DNA from: Oscarella lobularis
Lineage: Eukaryota > Porifera > Homoscleromorpha > Homosclerophorida > Oscarellidae
Direction of reading: 5' to 3'
NCBI RefSeq assembly: GCF_947507565.1
Contig: NC_089190.1
Coordinates: 806,001-870,000 of the forward strand
DNA length: 64,000 nucleotides
Position numbers and translations under genes: made by a program. Below are positions 44,563 through 56,749 of this stretch, in pieces. Numbering within the stretch: position 1 is the first letter of the stretch; each line of letters opens with the position of its first letter. Under the pieces are notes generated by a model, which was not told the DNA's origin, did no database searches, and saw only the letters and a list, made by a program, of their open reading frames with translations.

Positions 44563-45910
44563 ATGTCGCGTTCGAGTGTCCGGGCTTTAGACGAAGTTGA
44601 GAGTGCTGTCTCGGCGTCCGCTCTCCAACTTGGCTGCCCTTCTCTTCATCCGGAGCAGTTCGCGGCTGCAGTTGCTGTCGTTCGCGGTTTCGACGTCTTT
44701 GTGTCTCTACCGACCGAATATGGCAAATCGCTTTGCCTTTTCTGCTTGCTGTGGGCATTTGACAGGCTGCGAGTGCATCAGCGACAATCTATAGTTGTAG
44801 TCGTCTCTCCACTTGTTGTCTTGATGGAGGATCAGATTCGACGCCTTTAGGGAAATGAGTCTCTAATGCCGTCGCCTCTGAGGCGCAGACAATGCTTCCA
44901 CTTTTGAAAATGTTTATTTTCAAATAATATTTGCTAGTCTCGATTCTCTTTTATCCACGCAAACGTGGAAGAGAATTCTTCTCGAAGAGACGTACAAATC
45001 CAACATTATGGCTGTTGTCGTAGACGAAGCCCACTGCGTGAAATTGTGGTACGAAATGAGCATATATTTTGCCAAGGCACAGCATTGACCCATTCTTTTC
45101 AGAGGTGACAGATTTCACACGGAATTTTCGAGGCTTGATGAAGTCAGAAGCCTTCTCTCGTCAGAGGTGCCAATTATGGCAATTACTGCCACAGCCACAC
45201 AAAGTAATAGGAAAAGAATAATGCATAGCTTATGTATGACAAATCCAACCGTCGTGACTGTCAATCCCATTAAAGATAATATTTTCTACTCGGTGATCAA
45301 CATTGAGACCATTGAAAAGAATTTATTTTTTACGCGAGGCACCTCCAGACAGCCACTGCCGACTTTGGACGGATGATCGTTTTCTGCTCGACCATTGCCG
45401 ACTGTTCGGAACTGTACCTCTACTTCCGGCGAAGATTATGATCATCGTTTCTCATACCTCGCTGTGTGCCGGATAAGAGCCAATTTCGAGTCGTCGAAGT
45501 ATTTCAGAGACTCGTCGACAATCAGAAAAATGCTGAGATCGTCACGTCGTTCACTAACAGAAAGTCACCTCTGAAGATTGTAATTGCAACTGTTGCTTTT
45601 GGCATGGGAATTGACTGCGACGATGTCAGAACTGTTCTTCACTATGGTGCGCCTGAAGACGTCGACACGTAAGTGCAAGAAACGGGGAGAGCTGGACGAG
45701 ATGGAAAGCCTTCTTGTGCTGTTATTCTGAAAACGAAATGTCAAAGAAATGTTCATGAAGACATGATACAATACGTCTCAGGGCCAGCCATCACTTGCAG
45801 GCGAAAGTATCTTCTCGATCATTACTACGGATTGAGGAAGGACTACGATGTTAGTGAAAGTAATTGCTGTGACTTGTGTGAGAGTGAAGACGTTCATGAT
45901 GTCATTTAAT
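44563..45910 (+). pseudogene. Second RecQ-type helicase, decayed
   Basis: MSRSSVRALDEVESAV at 44,563, then FVSLPTEYGKSLCLF (Walker A), IVVVVSPLVVLMEDQ, IIFASLDSLL, MAVVVDEAHCVKLW (DEAH), a 50-nt intron with a one-base phase error, GDRFHTEFSRLDEVRSLL, IMAITATAT, MIVFCSTIADCSEL, IVIATVAFGMGIDCDDVRTV, and QETGRAGRDGKPSCAVIL after a TAA that replaces a tyrosine codon at about 45,670. A cysteine cluster ends it (SNCCDLCESEDVHDVI, stop 45,908). No HRDC-like tail follows. Same motif order as the helicase at 30,302-32,286 but clearly diverged. Confidence 0.8.
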
Positions 45911-48000
45911 TAATCAATAAAACTATTATTGTTTTCTTCTAAGACAGTAGGATGGGCGATAAATGTGCGCATGTCATTGGTTGTATCTCCCCAGACAACC
46001 GCAAAGTCAGCATCCTTGATACGTCCATATAGTGACCAAAATTTCTCTTCGTGACAGTTGTGAATATTCCTCACAAGCAGAGAGCGTCATTGACGATTTC
46101 ACCCCATTGGCGAGAACGTTTTGTAGAATATGGAGCACCAACAAATAACCTAAAGTACTAATAAGCTGTCCCATACATTTTACATGTACCATAAAACAGA
46201 TTTTGTATGGACCATAAAACAGATTTTACTCTTTTAATAAGACACTGCCTTGATCTACAAGTGGGGCAAGAAGCGCAAAAACTTTCCTTGCTAGATGATT
46301 CATACACAGGTCATTGGTCTTTGCTAAATCTGCTAACGGATCGAAGTAATTCTGAGGCTCGCGGCAGAATGTCATTAGAATGTGATTTGCGATCCATTTC
46401 GGAGTGTCTGCCAACCATTTGAAAGGCGTACGCGTCGTATTTGGCAAACAAAAAAGAAGGTGGAAGACGCCATTTTGAATGAATCCTAAAGCGTGCGAGA
46501 CCACGTACCTATTGAAACTGAACAAGAGACAAAGATTGATCGATTTCGGATAATCGACGGTTCGGATATTCGGCGTTCGGATTACGGTCGAATGTGGCGA
46601 TAGCATTCTCAATAAAATAATGTCGCTACATATATTTCGGACGAAAATGTATCGGGACATCGTTATATCACTCCAGTAATTAAAACCACAAAGTTAAAGA
46701 GGCAAGAAAAGTTACTACGTAATATTTACAATAGCAAGTCAAAGGAAAATATTCCTTTATGTATGAAAGATAATGTGCTCGCAGAGACTTCGACCCGACC
46801 GAGTAAGACACTGAGGTTGAAGTGACGCTGAACTTCTGGAAGGCAGAGAAGCTGCGCCTGAGTGACAGATTTTTTAATCTCTTGCACGCGAGAGGAATGC
46901 TTATAGCAGTCGTGGAATTTCCTGTGTCAAAAGCGTACGTGGAGATGGGCAATCTTAGAGCCGAGAAGCCTAGAAGAAGCTGCTAAAACAGGCGATAGCG
47001 TCGCTGCCTTCCAGTCTTGCAATGTCGACGCTCAGATTGCATCTTATTGAGGAGAATGATGCTAACTGCAATTCTATACCGGCGATTAGTGGGAGATTTT
47101 CAACAATTTTTTTCCTTGAGCTACACTTTTGAAACCAAAGAAAACCGGAGCTGCCTTTGAAGAAATAGTTTTTAGTGACTTTCCCAAAACTGAAGCATAA
47201 CCCATAGCACAAAATAATACTTCGCTGATTAGATGAGCGTCTCGCATCCTTCAACCGTGGAAGGCATCTTCTGAAAATGAATAGATCTCATGTATCACTA
47301 GCGTAAGTTTTTTATCTTTGCTAGACAGGTACAGTGCACCCACGCATAAAGCGACCGTCTTTAGAGCGCGCTAGCGTCGGCGTCGTTAGTCCAGCGTCAT
47401 CGCCAATGACATTTGGAATCCTATATCCGGTGTTAACAACAATGTGCTAAATCATACCATGCGGAGACTCTCCAAAAGTTGTCTGCGAACCCAGGGGTAA
47501 AAAAAGTGAAACTGTAGTAACGTGACTTATCGCAATCAGAAAATAGAAAACGTTTCTAACCCTAAAGGTGGATATGAAGTTGATGGTAAAAAAGAAAAAC
47601 GTGAATAGGGAAAGATTTTATTAGTAACTTGTTTTCTTATCTTCGCTAACTCAGAAATACAAACGAGCAATGAATATTCAGCCAGTTGCGCCTTTTTCGT
47701 AATTCAGAGCAACTTCGATGACCGTATAAGACTGGTGCCGGTGACGTCAGCAGTGACGCAATAAAGAACATGGAAGGATAGACGTGCGCTAGGCTGGGGT
47801 TTGTAGGGCAATTTCGGGCAATGGAAAGAACTCTTGATTGAGAACTTTGAGCGAATCGACAATATGTTAATTTGCAAGTTTGCCCGTTCTGAGGCCGACA
47901 TCGACGGCAACGACAAGAACGAAGGTGGTATAGTGAAACAGAATCCTCTTAATGAACGACTTAGTTCATTCCCCTCGTTTTCCCAATGTCTACGTTAGCA
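45911..48000. other. Unassigned; one moderately long frame
   Basis: A minus frame at 46,226-46,660 reads PFKWLADTPKWIANHILM and FDPLADLAKTNDLC, not recognised. TACAGTGCACCCACGC at 47,330 repeats the motif at 13,995. No opposite end of the 44.4-kb element was found here. Confidence 0.4.
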
Positions 48001-48716
48001 CGTAAAGGCATCAAATGCAGTGCTAAAATACGAATAATTTTTCAATGCAAAAGTTGTTGGAAGTATTGATTTGACTCTGAAAGGAGCTGAATTGAAAATT
48101 AACTGATATTCTTTGAATGGAATTTTGAAGTCATGGCCGCGCTGACGTACGTTTTTAGTTCGCGCGCTACATATCCTACGCATTGCCAATCCTCTCCAAC
48201 ATTGAATTTAAAGCAGATTGCGTTGGAGTCAACGCTGTTGTCTTGCTCTCTTTCAAGTTTGACTGGAACTCGACTCCCTTTTGCAATAACTTCCCTTGCT
48301 TTCTCCAGAACTACTTGGCGAGAGTCGCGTTTTGTTTCCATGCATTTGAAAGCAACGGCAGATATTGTTTCGCTTTCAGCTTCCACAGCGACAAAGCCTA
48401 CACAAAAAACTGAGTAAATTAGATAAAACATTGCACGTTGTCATCTCTAAATTTGTTCAGTACTTTTTGGCCACACTATAGTGTCGCCATCTATAGTGTC
48501 GCCATCGTCCTCTTGTTCAAGTTCGCTCTCTAGCCGCTCGGGGTCATTACTTTCAACATCGAACACTTCGAGGTAATCCAAAGGGTCGTTTTCGTTCGTC
48601 TGCTCCCACTCCCAAATAACAGGCACCTCGTCAAAGATAAATAGTGGGCGTGGCGGAGCCCATACATAGTGTTCAATCGCCGACTTCTGAATAATTATGT
48701 ATCTATATATATGCAC
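48000..48716 (-). CDS. HIRAN-like domain protein
   Basis: Exon 1 (48,716-48,464) encodes an acidic stretch (IWEWEQTNENDPLDYLEV). A 66-nt intron (GTACTG...GTGTAG) separates it from exon 2 (48,397 down); phases agree, giving VWPKSFVAVEAESETI. Exon 2 reads SRVPVKLEREQDNSVDSNAI, CFKFNVGEDWQCVGYVAREL, a pattern of the HIRAN fold (as in HLTF/Rad5, where it binds single-stranded 3' DNA ends). A stop follows at 48,099; more sequence (VKSILPTTFALKNYSY) may be a further exon. Whether host or element gene is unknown. Confidence 0.5.
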
Positions 48717-50190
48717 AATCTACTTCTTTACGACCAAACCTTAATTAATGTCGCAATGGGCTGTGGGGATAATTGTAGAAGGCAATCTTGTACTTGACGA
48801 AATTATGGCAGAGTTAATTAGGCAATTAATATTTTCGTCTTCCTCTTTCCCCTCCGGTGACTATCGTCTTCCGCGACAACGGTGCAGGCCAACGTGGATG
48901 ACTGGAAAGGATGGAACGACGTAGTCGATCTCCTCGAAAATAGCGTGAAGAAGGGTTGGACGAGGGACGTAGTCAATTACTTCTGAGGATGTTCGAGATG
49001 TCATCACAATATCGTCAGTGGAGGCGAAACTAAAGCGAACAAGGAGGAGCACCAACTCATTCATGTGTTTTTCATAAAATTTTCTATTCAATGACACCAA
49101 CCCCAATGATCGGAAGCACACGGCGAGCCTGCACGAACGGTACAAAGGTGCCAAAATGGTACACGGTAAGGACTAGGATTGACGAGTTAGAAACCCGCTG
49201 TATCGAAAAGCAGTATTGACTATAGCATACCAAAAGTGGCTGAGCTGCCGTATACAGCCGAAGCGAGCAGAAAAAGAACAGTTCAGAATGGGCGTGGTTG
49301 AAACGCGCTCTAGTGCAAAACTTCCCTGGGGATCTCGAATACGAAAAAGCGGTTAGAAATAATTTTATAATAAACATCACACTTCGAGAGCAAGACGCAA
49401 ATATTGTAAATTTCAGACATACATGTACAATGTTGCTTTGAGCCGATAAATGGCAAAGTCGTCTTACAGTGAACTCTTCTCTTAGTCTCGTACGTCTGGC
49501 TGAACACAATCGTGGAAATCTCATTACTGAACCCGAACACGCGCTACTTTTTTTCTGAAACAATATGCATGCGCACTGCTGTTCACTTGTCTAAATTAAC
49601 CGATTGTGTAACAATCGTTTTTTGAACCCCGCTTTTTATGGTATTCCCTGATATAAAAGCGCATGCGCCTATAAGAGAAATAATAACTTTTCTAGTTTTG
49701 GTAAAGAGCTCTTTCAATTAAACCTATAAGCGCACTCGCTAAAATTTATTTTTTTAATTTGTTTTAATTATACAGAAAGCACTGCAACATCAAAAGAAAC
49801 AATTTTTAACTTTGAAAGTTTGTCTAATTTTCTTCAGACTTGCTCAAAGACTGTGAGCTATCTTTGCTTTCACTGCTCTCTTCGTCTGGTTCTTTTCCAT
49901 AAATTCCATCAATAATTTGCTTAAGGCAATGTTCTCTTTACTGGGACTGTTCTAAAAGGACTTGGTTGTGATCACGAGAAATTCAGTCAGGTTTTCCTAT
50001 CATTGTCATCTCTAGTAAACTCCTGTTAATGACGACTTGATGTTGATTTTTACTGTGATTTTGTCTAGACGGACACTGCTAGGTCCTTCTGCAATATGAC
50101 GATTGACCAGGCGAAAACGTTAACGTCAGAACTCCAGTCACAGTTGAATTATTCAGCACTACCCGAGGCTAGTGACTGCGCGGCATCGTC
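48717..50190. other. No recognisable gene
   Basis: A 159-codon minus frame (49,084-49,563) and a 97-codon one (48,861-49,154) have no motif; composition suggests chance. Confidence 0.5.
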
Positions 50191-50197
50191 AAGTCAT

Positions 50198-50863
50198 TTA
50201 ATTAGTTTTCTTTTTAGGTGAAGTTTGAAAGCTCTGAACCGCTCTGGACGTCCAAATGTCGCTGGTGAGAGCCACATAATCGATTTTTGCCAGATCTGCT
50301 ACAAGCTTGTCGTATTTGTCAGAGTAAAGCTTGGTCAGCAAAGAGGCAGTTTTTTTGCGACTCGGAAGTTCATATTTGGAGTCGAGAAGGCTGAGGAGAG
50401 ATTGAAAACCTCTATCCTCTACTAAGGCAATCGGCTGCATATCGACACAGATCATTTTCACGACAGCATCGTCAATCTTTATTTTAGTCAATGATTGGGC
50501 ACTATAGCCCTTTGCGAACTGAAGGGTGCTGTGTTTTGAGGCGTCCTTTGCTTTCTTTTTCCTTGTATCGCCGTTTGCCTTCAGCAATTCTATTTCGTCG
50601 GACTGATCCTTGTGTTTCAACTTCAAATGCTACAATTGGAATATTTATGCCCCTAACCCCTTGCTTGGCCGACTTTGCCGTACCTTAAACAGGTTACTGG
50701 TGTTGCCAGAATGCTTCACACGAATTTTGCAGATGCTGCAGCTAGCGAGTTGATCATCGAGTTTGTCAAAGTATTTCCAAGACATGCTTCTGCTTCTTTT
50801 CAAAGGCGGCCTTGTCCCTTGGTCTAAGACAACGACTTCTGCTATTTCGGCGGTATCGTTCAT
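50198..50863 (-). pseudogene. hAT transposase N-terminal half (BED finger)
   Basis: Exon 1 starts at 50,863 (MNDTAEIAEVVVLDQG) and reads SMSWKYFDKLDDQLASCSIC and KHSGNTSNLFK, a BED zinc finger. A small intron splits it before HLKLKHKDQS-like LKLKHKDQSDEIELL at 50,626. Then come IALVEDRGFQSLLSLLD and DYVALTSDIWTSRA, the hAT segment leading to the first catalytic aspartate. The gene stops at 50,198 without the rest of the catalytic and dimerisation regions, so it is truncated. It differs from the hAT at 19,690. Confidence 0.75.
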
Positions 50864-51202
50864 AACGAATCTTAAATCTGAGCACCAGTGCTGCGCGCCA
50901 GAGCAACAGTTATACTGAAGGGTCTGTGTACGGGTTCTCGCGCCTCGTGGACGTATGATGTAATACTTTAATTAAATTATTTACTCTTATTGGCAAGTTA
51001 TTGCGCATGCTTGCAAAGTATCGAAAGTCTGAAACTTTAGGTGGAGTTTCGATACGGGTTTCGATACTGCGCAGTATTGAAGAATCGAGTGCCAGGTATC
51101 GGTATCGGCCCATCGTTGCCGCAAAGAACCTACACGAAGCAGAGAGCCAGTCCCGACGCTTACCGCAGTTTCAATACGCACACTACCATTCCCTTTTCCA
51201 TT

Positions 51203-51447
51203 CCTTCGTCGTTGAGGCCTCCTTTCTCCTGTATCCGGGGTTGCCGCTAGCGGAATGGAAGAAAGTACGACCTCCTGCAACGTTACTGCGACAGAACGGG
51301 TCGACTTTCTGTGTGAGCGACAATTGAAGCGACGAAGACCCTTTGGAGACGATGTAAGACCGTTTCGCTTAGGGGTGGAACGGATATTTGCATTTCCCGC
51401 TAGCGGCAACCCCGGATACAGGAGAAAGGAGGCTTCAACGACGAAGG
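51203..51447. repeat. Foldback repeat, 51-bp arms
   Basis: 51,203-51,253 is the inverted copy of 51,397-51,447 with about two mismatches, 143 bp apart. Each arm ends inward with the palindrome CCGCTAGCGG. Confidence 0.85.
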
Positions 51448-51489
51448 GATCGAAAAGTATGGAACGCCAAAGGGGACAAAAGTATAAAT

Positions 51490-51835
51490 AACGAAGCACA
51501 GATATATATATAAATAAAGTGTAATATATATAAAAATAATATACAGTATACATAAGGAAAACGTCTCATATATATTTAGTTGCCTACGTATATATATAAA
51601 AAAGTAAGCTATGCATACATAAAGTGTGAGAGACTCATATATATATAAAAGTCAATGGTCGTATATATATAAGAGACTCATATATTTAAAGTCAACGGTC
51701 GTATATATATAAAAGTCTGAGGGACTCATATATAATAAAAGTCAACGGTCGTATATATATAAAAGTCTGAGAGACTCATATATATAAAGTCAACGGTCGA
51801 ATATATATAAAAGTGCGAGGGACTCATATAAGAAG
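51490..51835. repeat. AT-rich minisatellite
   Basis: Units built from GACTCATATATATA, AAAGTCAACGGTCGTATATA and AAAGTCTGAG repeat about every 55-60 nt, roughly five times. Confidence 0.85.
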
Positions 51836-51839
51836 TCTC

Positions 51840-53200
51840 TCTTTGCTTTTAGCAAAGCTTCTTTTTTAAAGAAGAGATAAGTCTTAAATTTGTAAAAAAA
51901 CAATTGTAGCAAATTTGTGGCAATTCCATTGAGACAATACGCGCTTTAGTGATAACACTAAGAATAATACCCTTCACCGAACATAGGACAATTTTTGCGT
52001 AAAAATTGAATTTTCCTATGGTTAATTTTTTTTAATTAACTGAAAAGTGGTTAAAGTTTAACATGACAAATGTTGCAAAGTTGTCTTCCGCATGCCTCCA
52101 GTTTGGGGCTAGGAAGCTACTCTGTTTGCAATAACGCCATTTTACCACCTTTTCATTTTAATTCTCTAAACTGGTCTAACTAATGCTTTAGAAATCGAAG
52201 TTGTCATTAGATGAAAGAGGAATAAATAAGCATCCTTTTCAGTTCTTTTACTGAAGTTGCTGATGCTTTTAACAGAAATTTCTACGTATAGTTCTAAAAC
52301 AAGGATTTTCTTAATGCTTTGCAAAAAATTAAAACTTTAAAAATTTCTGATTTTTGCCTTTAGTTAGGTTGGTTTCAATCTCAAAAATTTCGCAAGCAAT
52401 AAAACTAATGACGTGAAGAATGGAAAAAAGTTGCACGGAAACTTTCGTCTCAACGGCGTTGACGAATAGCTAGATCCCGGATTTACATCAATGTTGCGGC
52501 AACTATAATACCTTTGGCAATTAGCATGTATTTCTGTCAACTTGGTCGCTCCTGGATTCATGCATCTAAAAGTAAAAAATTGCGTACACAATTGAACATC
52601 AATCTCGACGGATTTGTACCGGTATTCTACCAATTTTGTTAAATAGATGTACGGTTTCGCATTGGAATTCGCAATGTTTTCCAATTGGGATAATATCACT
52701 GCCAAACACAATTTTAAAAATCGTCTAAGTCAATTTTAAAAATTGTATTGGACAATTTTAAATGGTCCAAGACAATTTTAAATATGCCCAAGATTATTTT
52801 AAAAATAGGCAAACTAGTTAATGTAGATTTAAATATAATATGAAAAGAGATAATAAATATATTAAAGACGAGAATTACAACGACATACGTTTTGATGCTG
52901 CTTCCATGTATTCTTCTTTAGAGAAATAAAAGTCAACGTTTAATTAAATAGGTATTTAGATTTTCTTCTTACGTCCTTTTAAACTTTCAATATGTGAAAC
53001 TTGAACGAAAATGATTAATCCAGCCTAAATAAAGGTGCTTAAACTTACTCTCTTTCTGAAGTTCCACTTCAGTAAGTTCCACTTGAGTTACTCTAGACAC
53101 GTGCACATTCATTGATGAGAGGCAGGAGATATTTCTACATTGCTCACCTTTCTGCTAGCTGAGTGTTGAGTGTCGCCAATTCCGCATTTCTGTCGCAGAC
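51840..53200. other. No recognisable gene; AT-rich
   Basis: CAATTTTAAA repeats several times at 52,725-52,790. The minus frame 52,364-52,711 has no motif. Confidence 0.5.
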
Positions 53201-53207
53201 CATTTGT

Positions 53208-53366
53208 TCAGGCCTTTATGGGCTTTTTTGTAAGTTTAGCTATTAAAATACCTAAGATCCCATTTCATATTTGACTATCTCAAGCTCATGTTGAAGCTCC
53301 ATGTGCTGGTTCAGTAATGTTAGCTGGAGTTTTATTAAAAATAGGGGGATATGGTTTTATAAGATT
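53208..53366 (+). pseudogene. nad4: Nuclear mitochondrial insert: nad4 fragment
   Basis: The plus strand reads FVSLAIKIPKIPFHI, then a TGA read as tryptophan, then LSQAHVEAP and [18 protein letters not shown]. This is the conserved core of NADH dehydrogenase subunit 4, a proton-pumping membrane subunit of complex I. The TGA at the invariant tryptophan shows mitochondrial code 4/5-type usage, so the fragment came from mtDNA and cannot be expressed in the nucleus. It runs straight into the rns fragment. Confidence 0.88.
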
Positions 53367-53590
53367 TTCCTGTTTCCAGTACCGCAGCTATGTTACGACT
53401 TACTCATCCTCGTCAAACTTCCGTGATATTAAGCAGGCTTCTATAAAATATTGACCTAAAACATTGTAGTTTATGCCCTAAATTTATAGGCCCTTTTAAC
53501 ACTTTGGGAGCATCCAACTGGGATGAGGTGACGGGCGATTTGTACGAACACTAGAGCCACATTCACCGGAACGCTATTACATACCCTCGG
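53367..53590 (-). pseudogene. rns: Nuclear mitochondrial insert: 3' end of small-subunit rRNA
   Basis: On the minus strand CAAATCGCCCGTCACC (53,526-53,541) is followed about 130 nt later by AAGTCGTAACATAGCTGCGG and TACTGGAAACAGGA, the universal decoding-site and 3'-end sequence of small-subunit rRNA in its short mitochondrial form. It lies in opposite orientation to the nad4 fragment with no spacer. Confidence 0.88.
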
Positions 53591-54201
53591 TTATCTTAGG
53601 CTTCCCTCTATCTTTTGCTTGCTTCTTACGAGGTCGTGGTTCTTAGAAAAAATGTTTTTCATGAAGACGTAAGCGAGCTTGGCTAACAAACCCTCGTCAT
53701 TCAAATCTTCATCGCAACGAGCTGAATAGAAGCAGAGAAAGGAAAAATTAATGTTTAGGCTAATAAAAATACCGTGCTTACCGCCACGCACACGCCTGCC
53801 ACCAACTAGAGAATTAATAGTATGGGTAATCAAAATTATTGCGACTGTTTACCTCTGCCACGGTGGACGCCACCACCACCGCCACGAACCCCATCATCAC
53901 CAACGTCTAAAAAATAAAATTATTATATTGGGTAAATCATATTATGTAATGAAAATTATTGCGACTGTTTACCTCTGCCACGGTGGACGCCACCACCACC
54001 GCCACGAGCCCCATGCTCTAAAAAAAGCAAAGCATAGATAGGAAATTGAATTTTTTAAGTTAGAGTGAAAGTTTCACCATCACCAACGTCTAGAAAATAA
54101 AATTATTATATTAGGTAAATCATATTATGTAATCAAAATTATTGCGACTGTTTACCTCTGCCACGGTGGACGCCACCACCGCCGCCCACGAACCCCATAT
54201 T
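53591..54201 (-). CDS. Gene with triplicated glycine-rich mini-exons (5' end not found)
   Basis: Exons at 54,201-54,156, 54,017-53,973 and 53,906-53,853 are near copies, each with GGGGGVHRGRG and an identical GTAAACAG donor. Next come 53,805-53,782 (VGGRRVRG, donor GTAAGC) and a last exon from about 53,722 to 53,591 (CDEDLNDEGLLAKLAYVFMK, stop). The introns are duplicated too (ATAAAATTATTATAT words). The RGG-like repeats suggest RNA binding or a disordered linker; family unknown. The stop abuts the mitochondrial insert. Confidence 0.55.
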
Positions 54202-54224
54202 CTAAAAAAAGAAATGAATAGATA

Positions 54225-55134
54225 GGAAATTGAATCACTCGGTTGTTGACTTCCACCCATATCCTTTCGATAATGTGATTCTACAGACACTACTTGTCCC
54301 CGGAAGGTTTCATTAAAGTTTGGTTACTCTTATCGACGGCGTCTGGCAGTAAGGCTCTTTCGATTGATTGAACCTGAGCTGGGCAAGCCTCTCTTGAACG
54401 GGCAGCAAGAGGAAGAACTCTAGTCCATGGTCGACACGCACTTGGTCCCAAATGCCGTACGACAGAAGCATAGGTCTGCCGAAAATGATAGCAATGTGAT
54501 ATACAGTATATATACATGGACGCTGGATTACTTGAAAAGATGGTCTTATATGGCTGCAGGATTTTTAATAGGCATCGAAATGAAACCAACGATTTTCTGC
54601 TGTACCTGTCGATCGCCGCCACATGAGTCACGCCAAACATGACCAACTTCTCGTTCTGGTCGATGTGAACTTTGTGGCCAGCGTACAGCGCCGTGTACGG
54701 GATTGGATTCAAAAGAGCCGCTGTTCCTCGCGCTCTCGCATCGTGCAGAGCGACTTTTCGTAAAGCTGATGCAACTTTCTGCACGCTTGTGTGCACTCCT
54801 TTGCTCTTCAAATAGCCATGCATGAATTTTCTGCCGTAGGTGGGTCCCACCTACTCATGTTGGCCGGACTGTAGGCGTGACAGAGAGCCAGAGGAAGGCT
54901 GAAGCTAACCTCAGAGACTGCAGAAGCGACTCTCTTACGCACGTCTTCATCTGTCGCGCTGGATTTCCGTGTTATCCCTGTCTGACTGCAAAAGCGTCGA
55001 ACTGAGGCCGCCGAAACTCCTCGCTGCCCGGGGTAGAGACATTGAAGCTCTTGGCTCAACTCCGCGTGAGTTCGACCGGCAGCAACGCGGTCTCGGACAA
55101 ATTCTTCGAGATTCTCGTTTCCCAGAAAAGACAT
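54225..55134 (-). pseudogene. DDE integrase-type element gene, copy 2 (best preserved)
   Basis: The start at 55,134 (MSFLGNENLEEFVRDRV) leads RTHAELSQELQCLYPG and GVSAASVRRFCSQTGI (helix-turn-helix), then GPTYGRKFMHGYLKSKGVHT, YAGHKVHIDQNEKLVMFG (first D), THVAAIDRYSRK, VRVDHGLEFFLLLPVQERLA (second D) and NHIIERIWVEVNNRVI (E). All catalytic blocks are visible but frames change near 54,590 and a gap precedes the E block. Better preserved than copies 1 and 3. Confidence 0.8.
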
Positions 55135-55199
55135 TGAGGATAGATGATGTGATTAGAAGGCGTGCCTGGCGTGATTAGGGATTTTGACGCCCTTAACCG

Positions 55200-55470
55200 G
55201 CGCCAGCAAAGGTGCAATTATCAATTTTCAATTAGTACATTGATTGAAAGTTGAATACTGCCAACAACAAAGAGTGCAAAAGCAATTTTCAATACCTAAA
55301 TGCTGAGCAGATTATAGCAGAGCGGTGGCAATAAAACGTAGACGCAGAATTTAAAATTGGAAGTCGCTCAAGTGAAGTGTCGGCACGTAATACCTACGCA
55401 GAGTATTGAAAATTAAAAGTTGTTTGACTTAAAAAATGCAAAACCTCTTGGCACCATTCAATTATTAGAA
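55200..55470. repeat. Cluster of CAATTTTCAAT / ATTGAAAATT motifs
   Basis: AATTTTCAAT or its complement occurs at least five times with TACCTAMGYAGAGT-like spacers; similar words recur at 52.7 and 63.4-63.6 kb. Confidence 0.5.
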
Positions 55471-55905
55471 AGTTAGCAGGCAATACTTACTTTGGCAAAT
55501 CACCACCCAATTTGAAAGCAAAAAAGAACAAGCAGCAAACAAGCAGCAATGGACCATCTATTTTCCAAAAAATTAATATTTACTATGAACGTTTGGACCA
55601 CTCACTACATCGCTTGCCTGAATGGCGTTTTTTCTTTACCTACCTGCACACTTTGTAATGAATTTGGCAATATTAAACGTAATTTCTGGCCGTGAGAACG
55701 GATTTATATAATATACATTGCAATTTTTATTGTATATTAGTTACTGAATAGCAGAATTTTCTCGACAATTAAACAAGATGATGTCTGCACGTGGCGCTGT
55801 GAAACTTGTCTTATGTGACCAAAATTTCGATAATTGAATAATGCTTTTCTGAACGGAAAAAGATCACTTTCCTTTTTTGTCCGTCCCTATTACCCATTGA
55901 GAAAT
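55470..55905. other. No recognisable gene
   Basis: AT-rich; nothing seen. Confidence 0.5.
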
Positions 55906-55909
55906 ATGT

Positions 55910-56064
55910 ACCGTATTTAACCAAATAGTAGCCACGGCTACTATTTTTGGACCTACTTTCCGAAACAAAAAGTTTTTCTCTAAGGTTGTACGGCGTTTCG
56001 AACGGGTCTGTAGGTAAAGGTAGATACTAAATATTCAAGGTGCGGCTACTATTTGAGATATGGT
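55910..56064. mobile_element. 155-bp miniature inverted-repeat element
   Basis: Starts ACCGTATTTAACCAAATAG and ends CTACTATTTGAGATATGGT, an imperfect inverted repeat. The left end has an extra AATAGTAGCC/GGCTACTATT palindrome. Confidence 0.7.
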
Positions 56065-56069
56065 AACCA

Positions 56070-56745
56070 CTTCTGTTTCCAAGTTCCGTCCTAATGCCGT
56101 TGTCCAGTATGGAAACATTTAAGCGCGCATGTTTCTAACAATATCTAAATCAATATCAAAATGTTGGAATATTGCACCTTGAGTGATTTTTTAACGCCTC
56201 CGATTTGCACGCACGCTAGCAAAGAAATATTGTCTCCTGCATGTTCACCAGTTAGTCCAGCTAAACAGTAAAAAATTGTATGCATACCCAATAAGCCTGG
56301 CTCTCCCTCAAGCAAACGAAAGCCATAGAGAGAGAGAAAGTGCGCGCTTCTCGCCAGGCCGGGCTCTTTCACACGCAAACACTATATCTAGGAAAGAAAA
56401 TCATGAAAGAGTTGCGGAACTAATTACTAAAACGCTCACCGGGATTTGCTGTGTGAAAGCGGTTCAGGCCACCTGTGGGCTCAAGAACCACACTAAAGGA
56501 AGAATTTATTAATAAAATAATTATAAACTGTCTTTAATTAATTACCAGATGGACCGTTTGCACAGAATTTCTTCGTCTTCGTCTTGCTGTAGTCGCCCAC
56601 TTCATACTTCTCCCGACATCTAAATCAGGTAAATTATTAATTATTAATTTAATTAATTATATAATTCCGCCACGAGTGTGTGATTTTGTATTACGTGGTG
56701 ATGACCGTTGCACGTGATTCATTGTTCTTTGTACCTCTAGGCGTC
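56070..56745. other. No recognisable gene
   Basis: Short frames only; GAGAGAGAGAAAG near 56,330. Confidence 0.5.
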
Positions 56746-56749
56746 TTCT

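Noticed and set aside
49084-49563. 159-codon minus-strand gene
   Set aside because: No motif, no splice context, hydrophobic and serine-rich composition typical of chance frames.
53367-53590. Functional rRNA gene
   Set aside because: It is only the 3' end of a mitochondrial-type rRNA, fused to a nad4 piece needing mitochondrial code.
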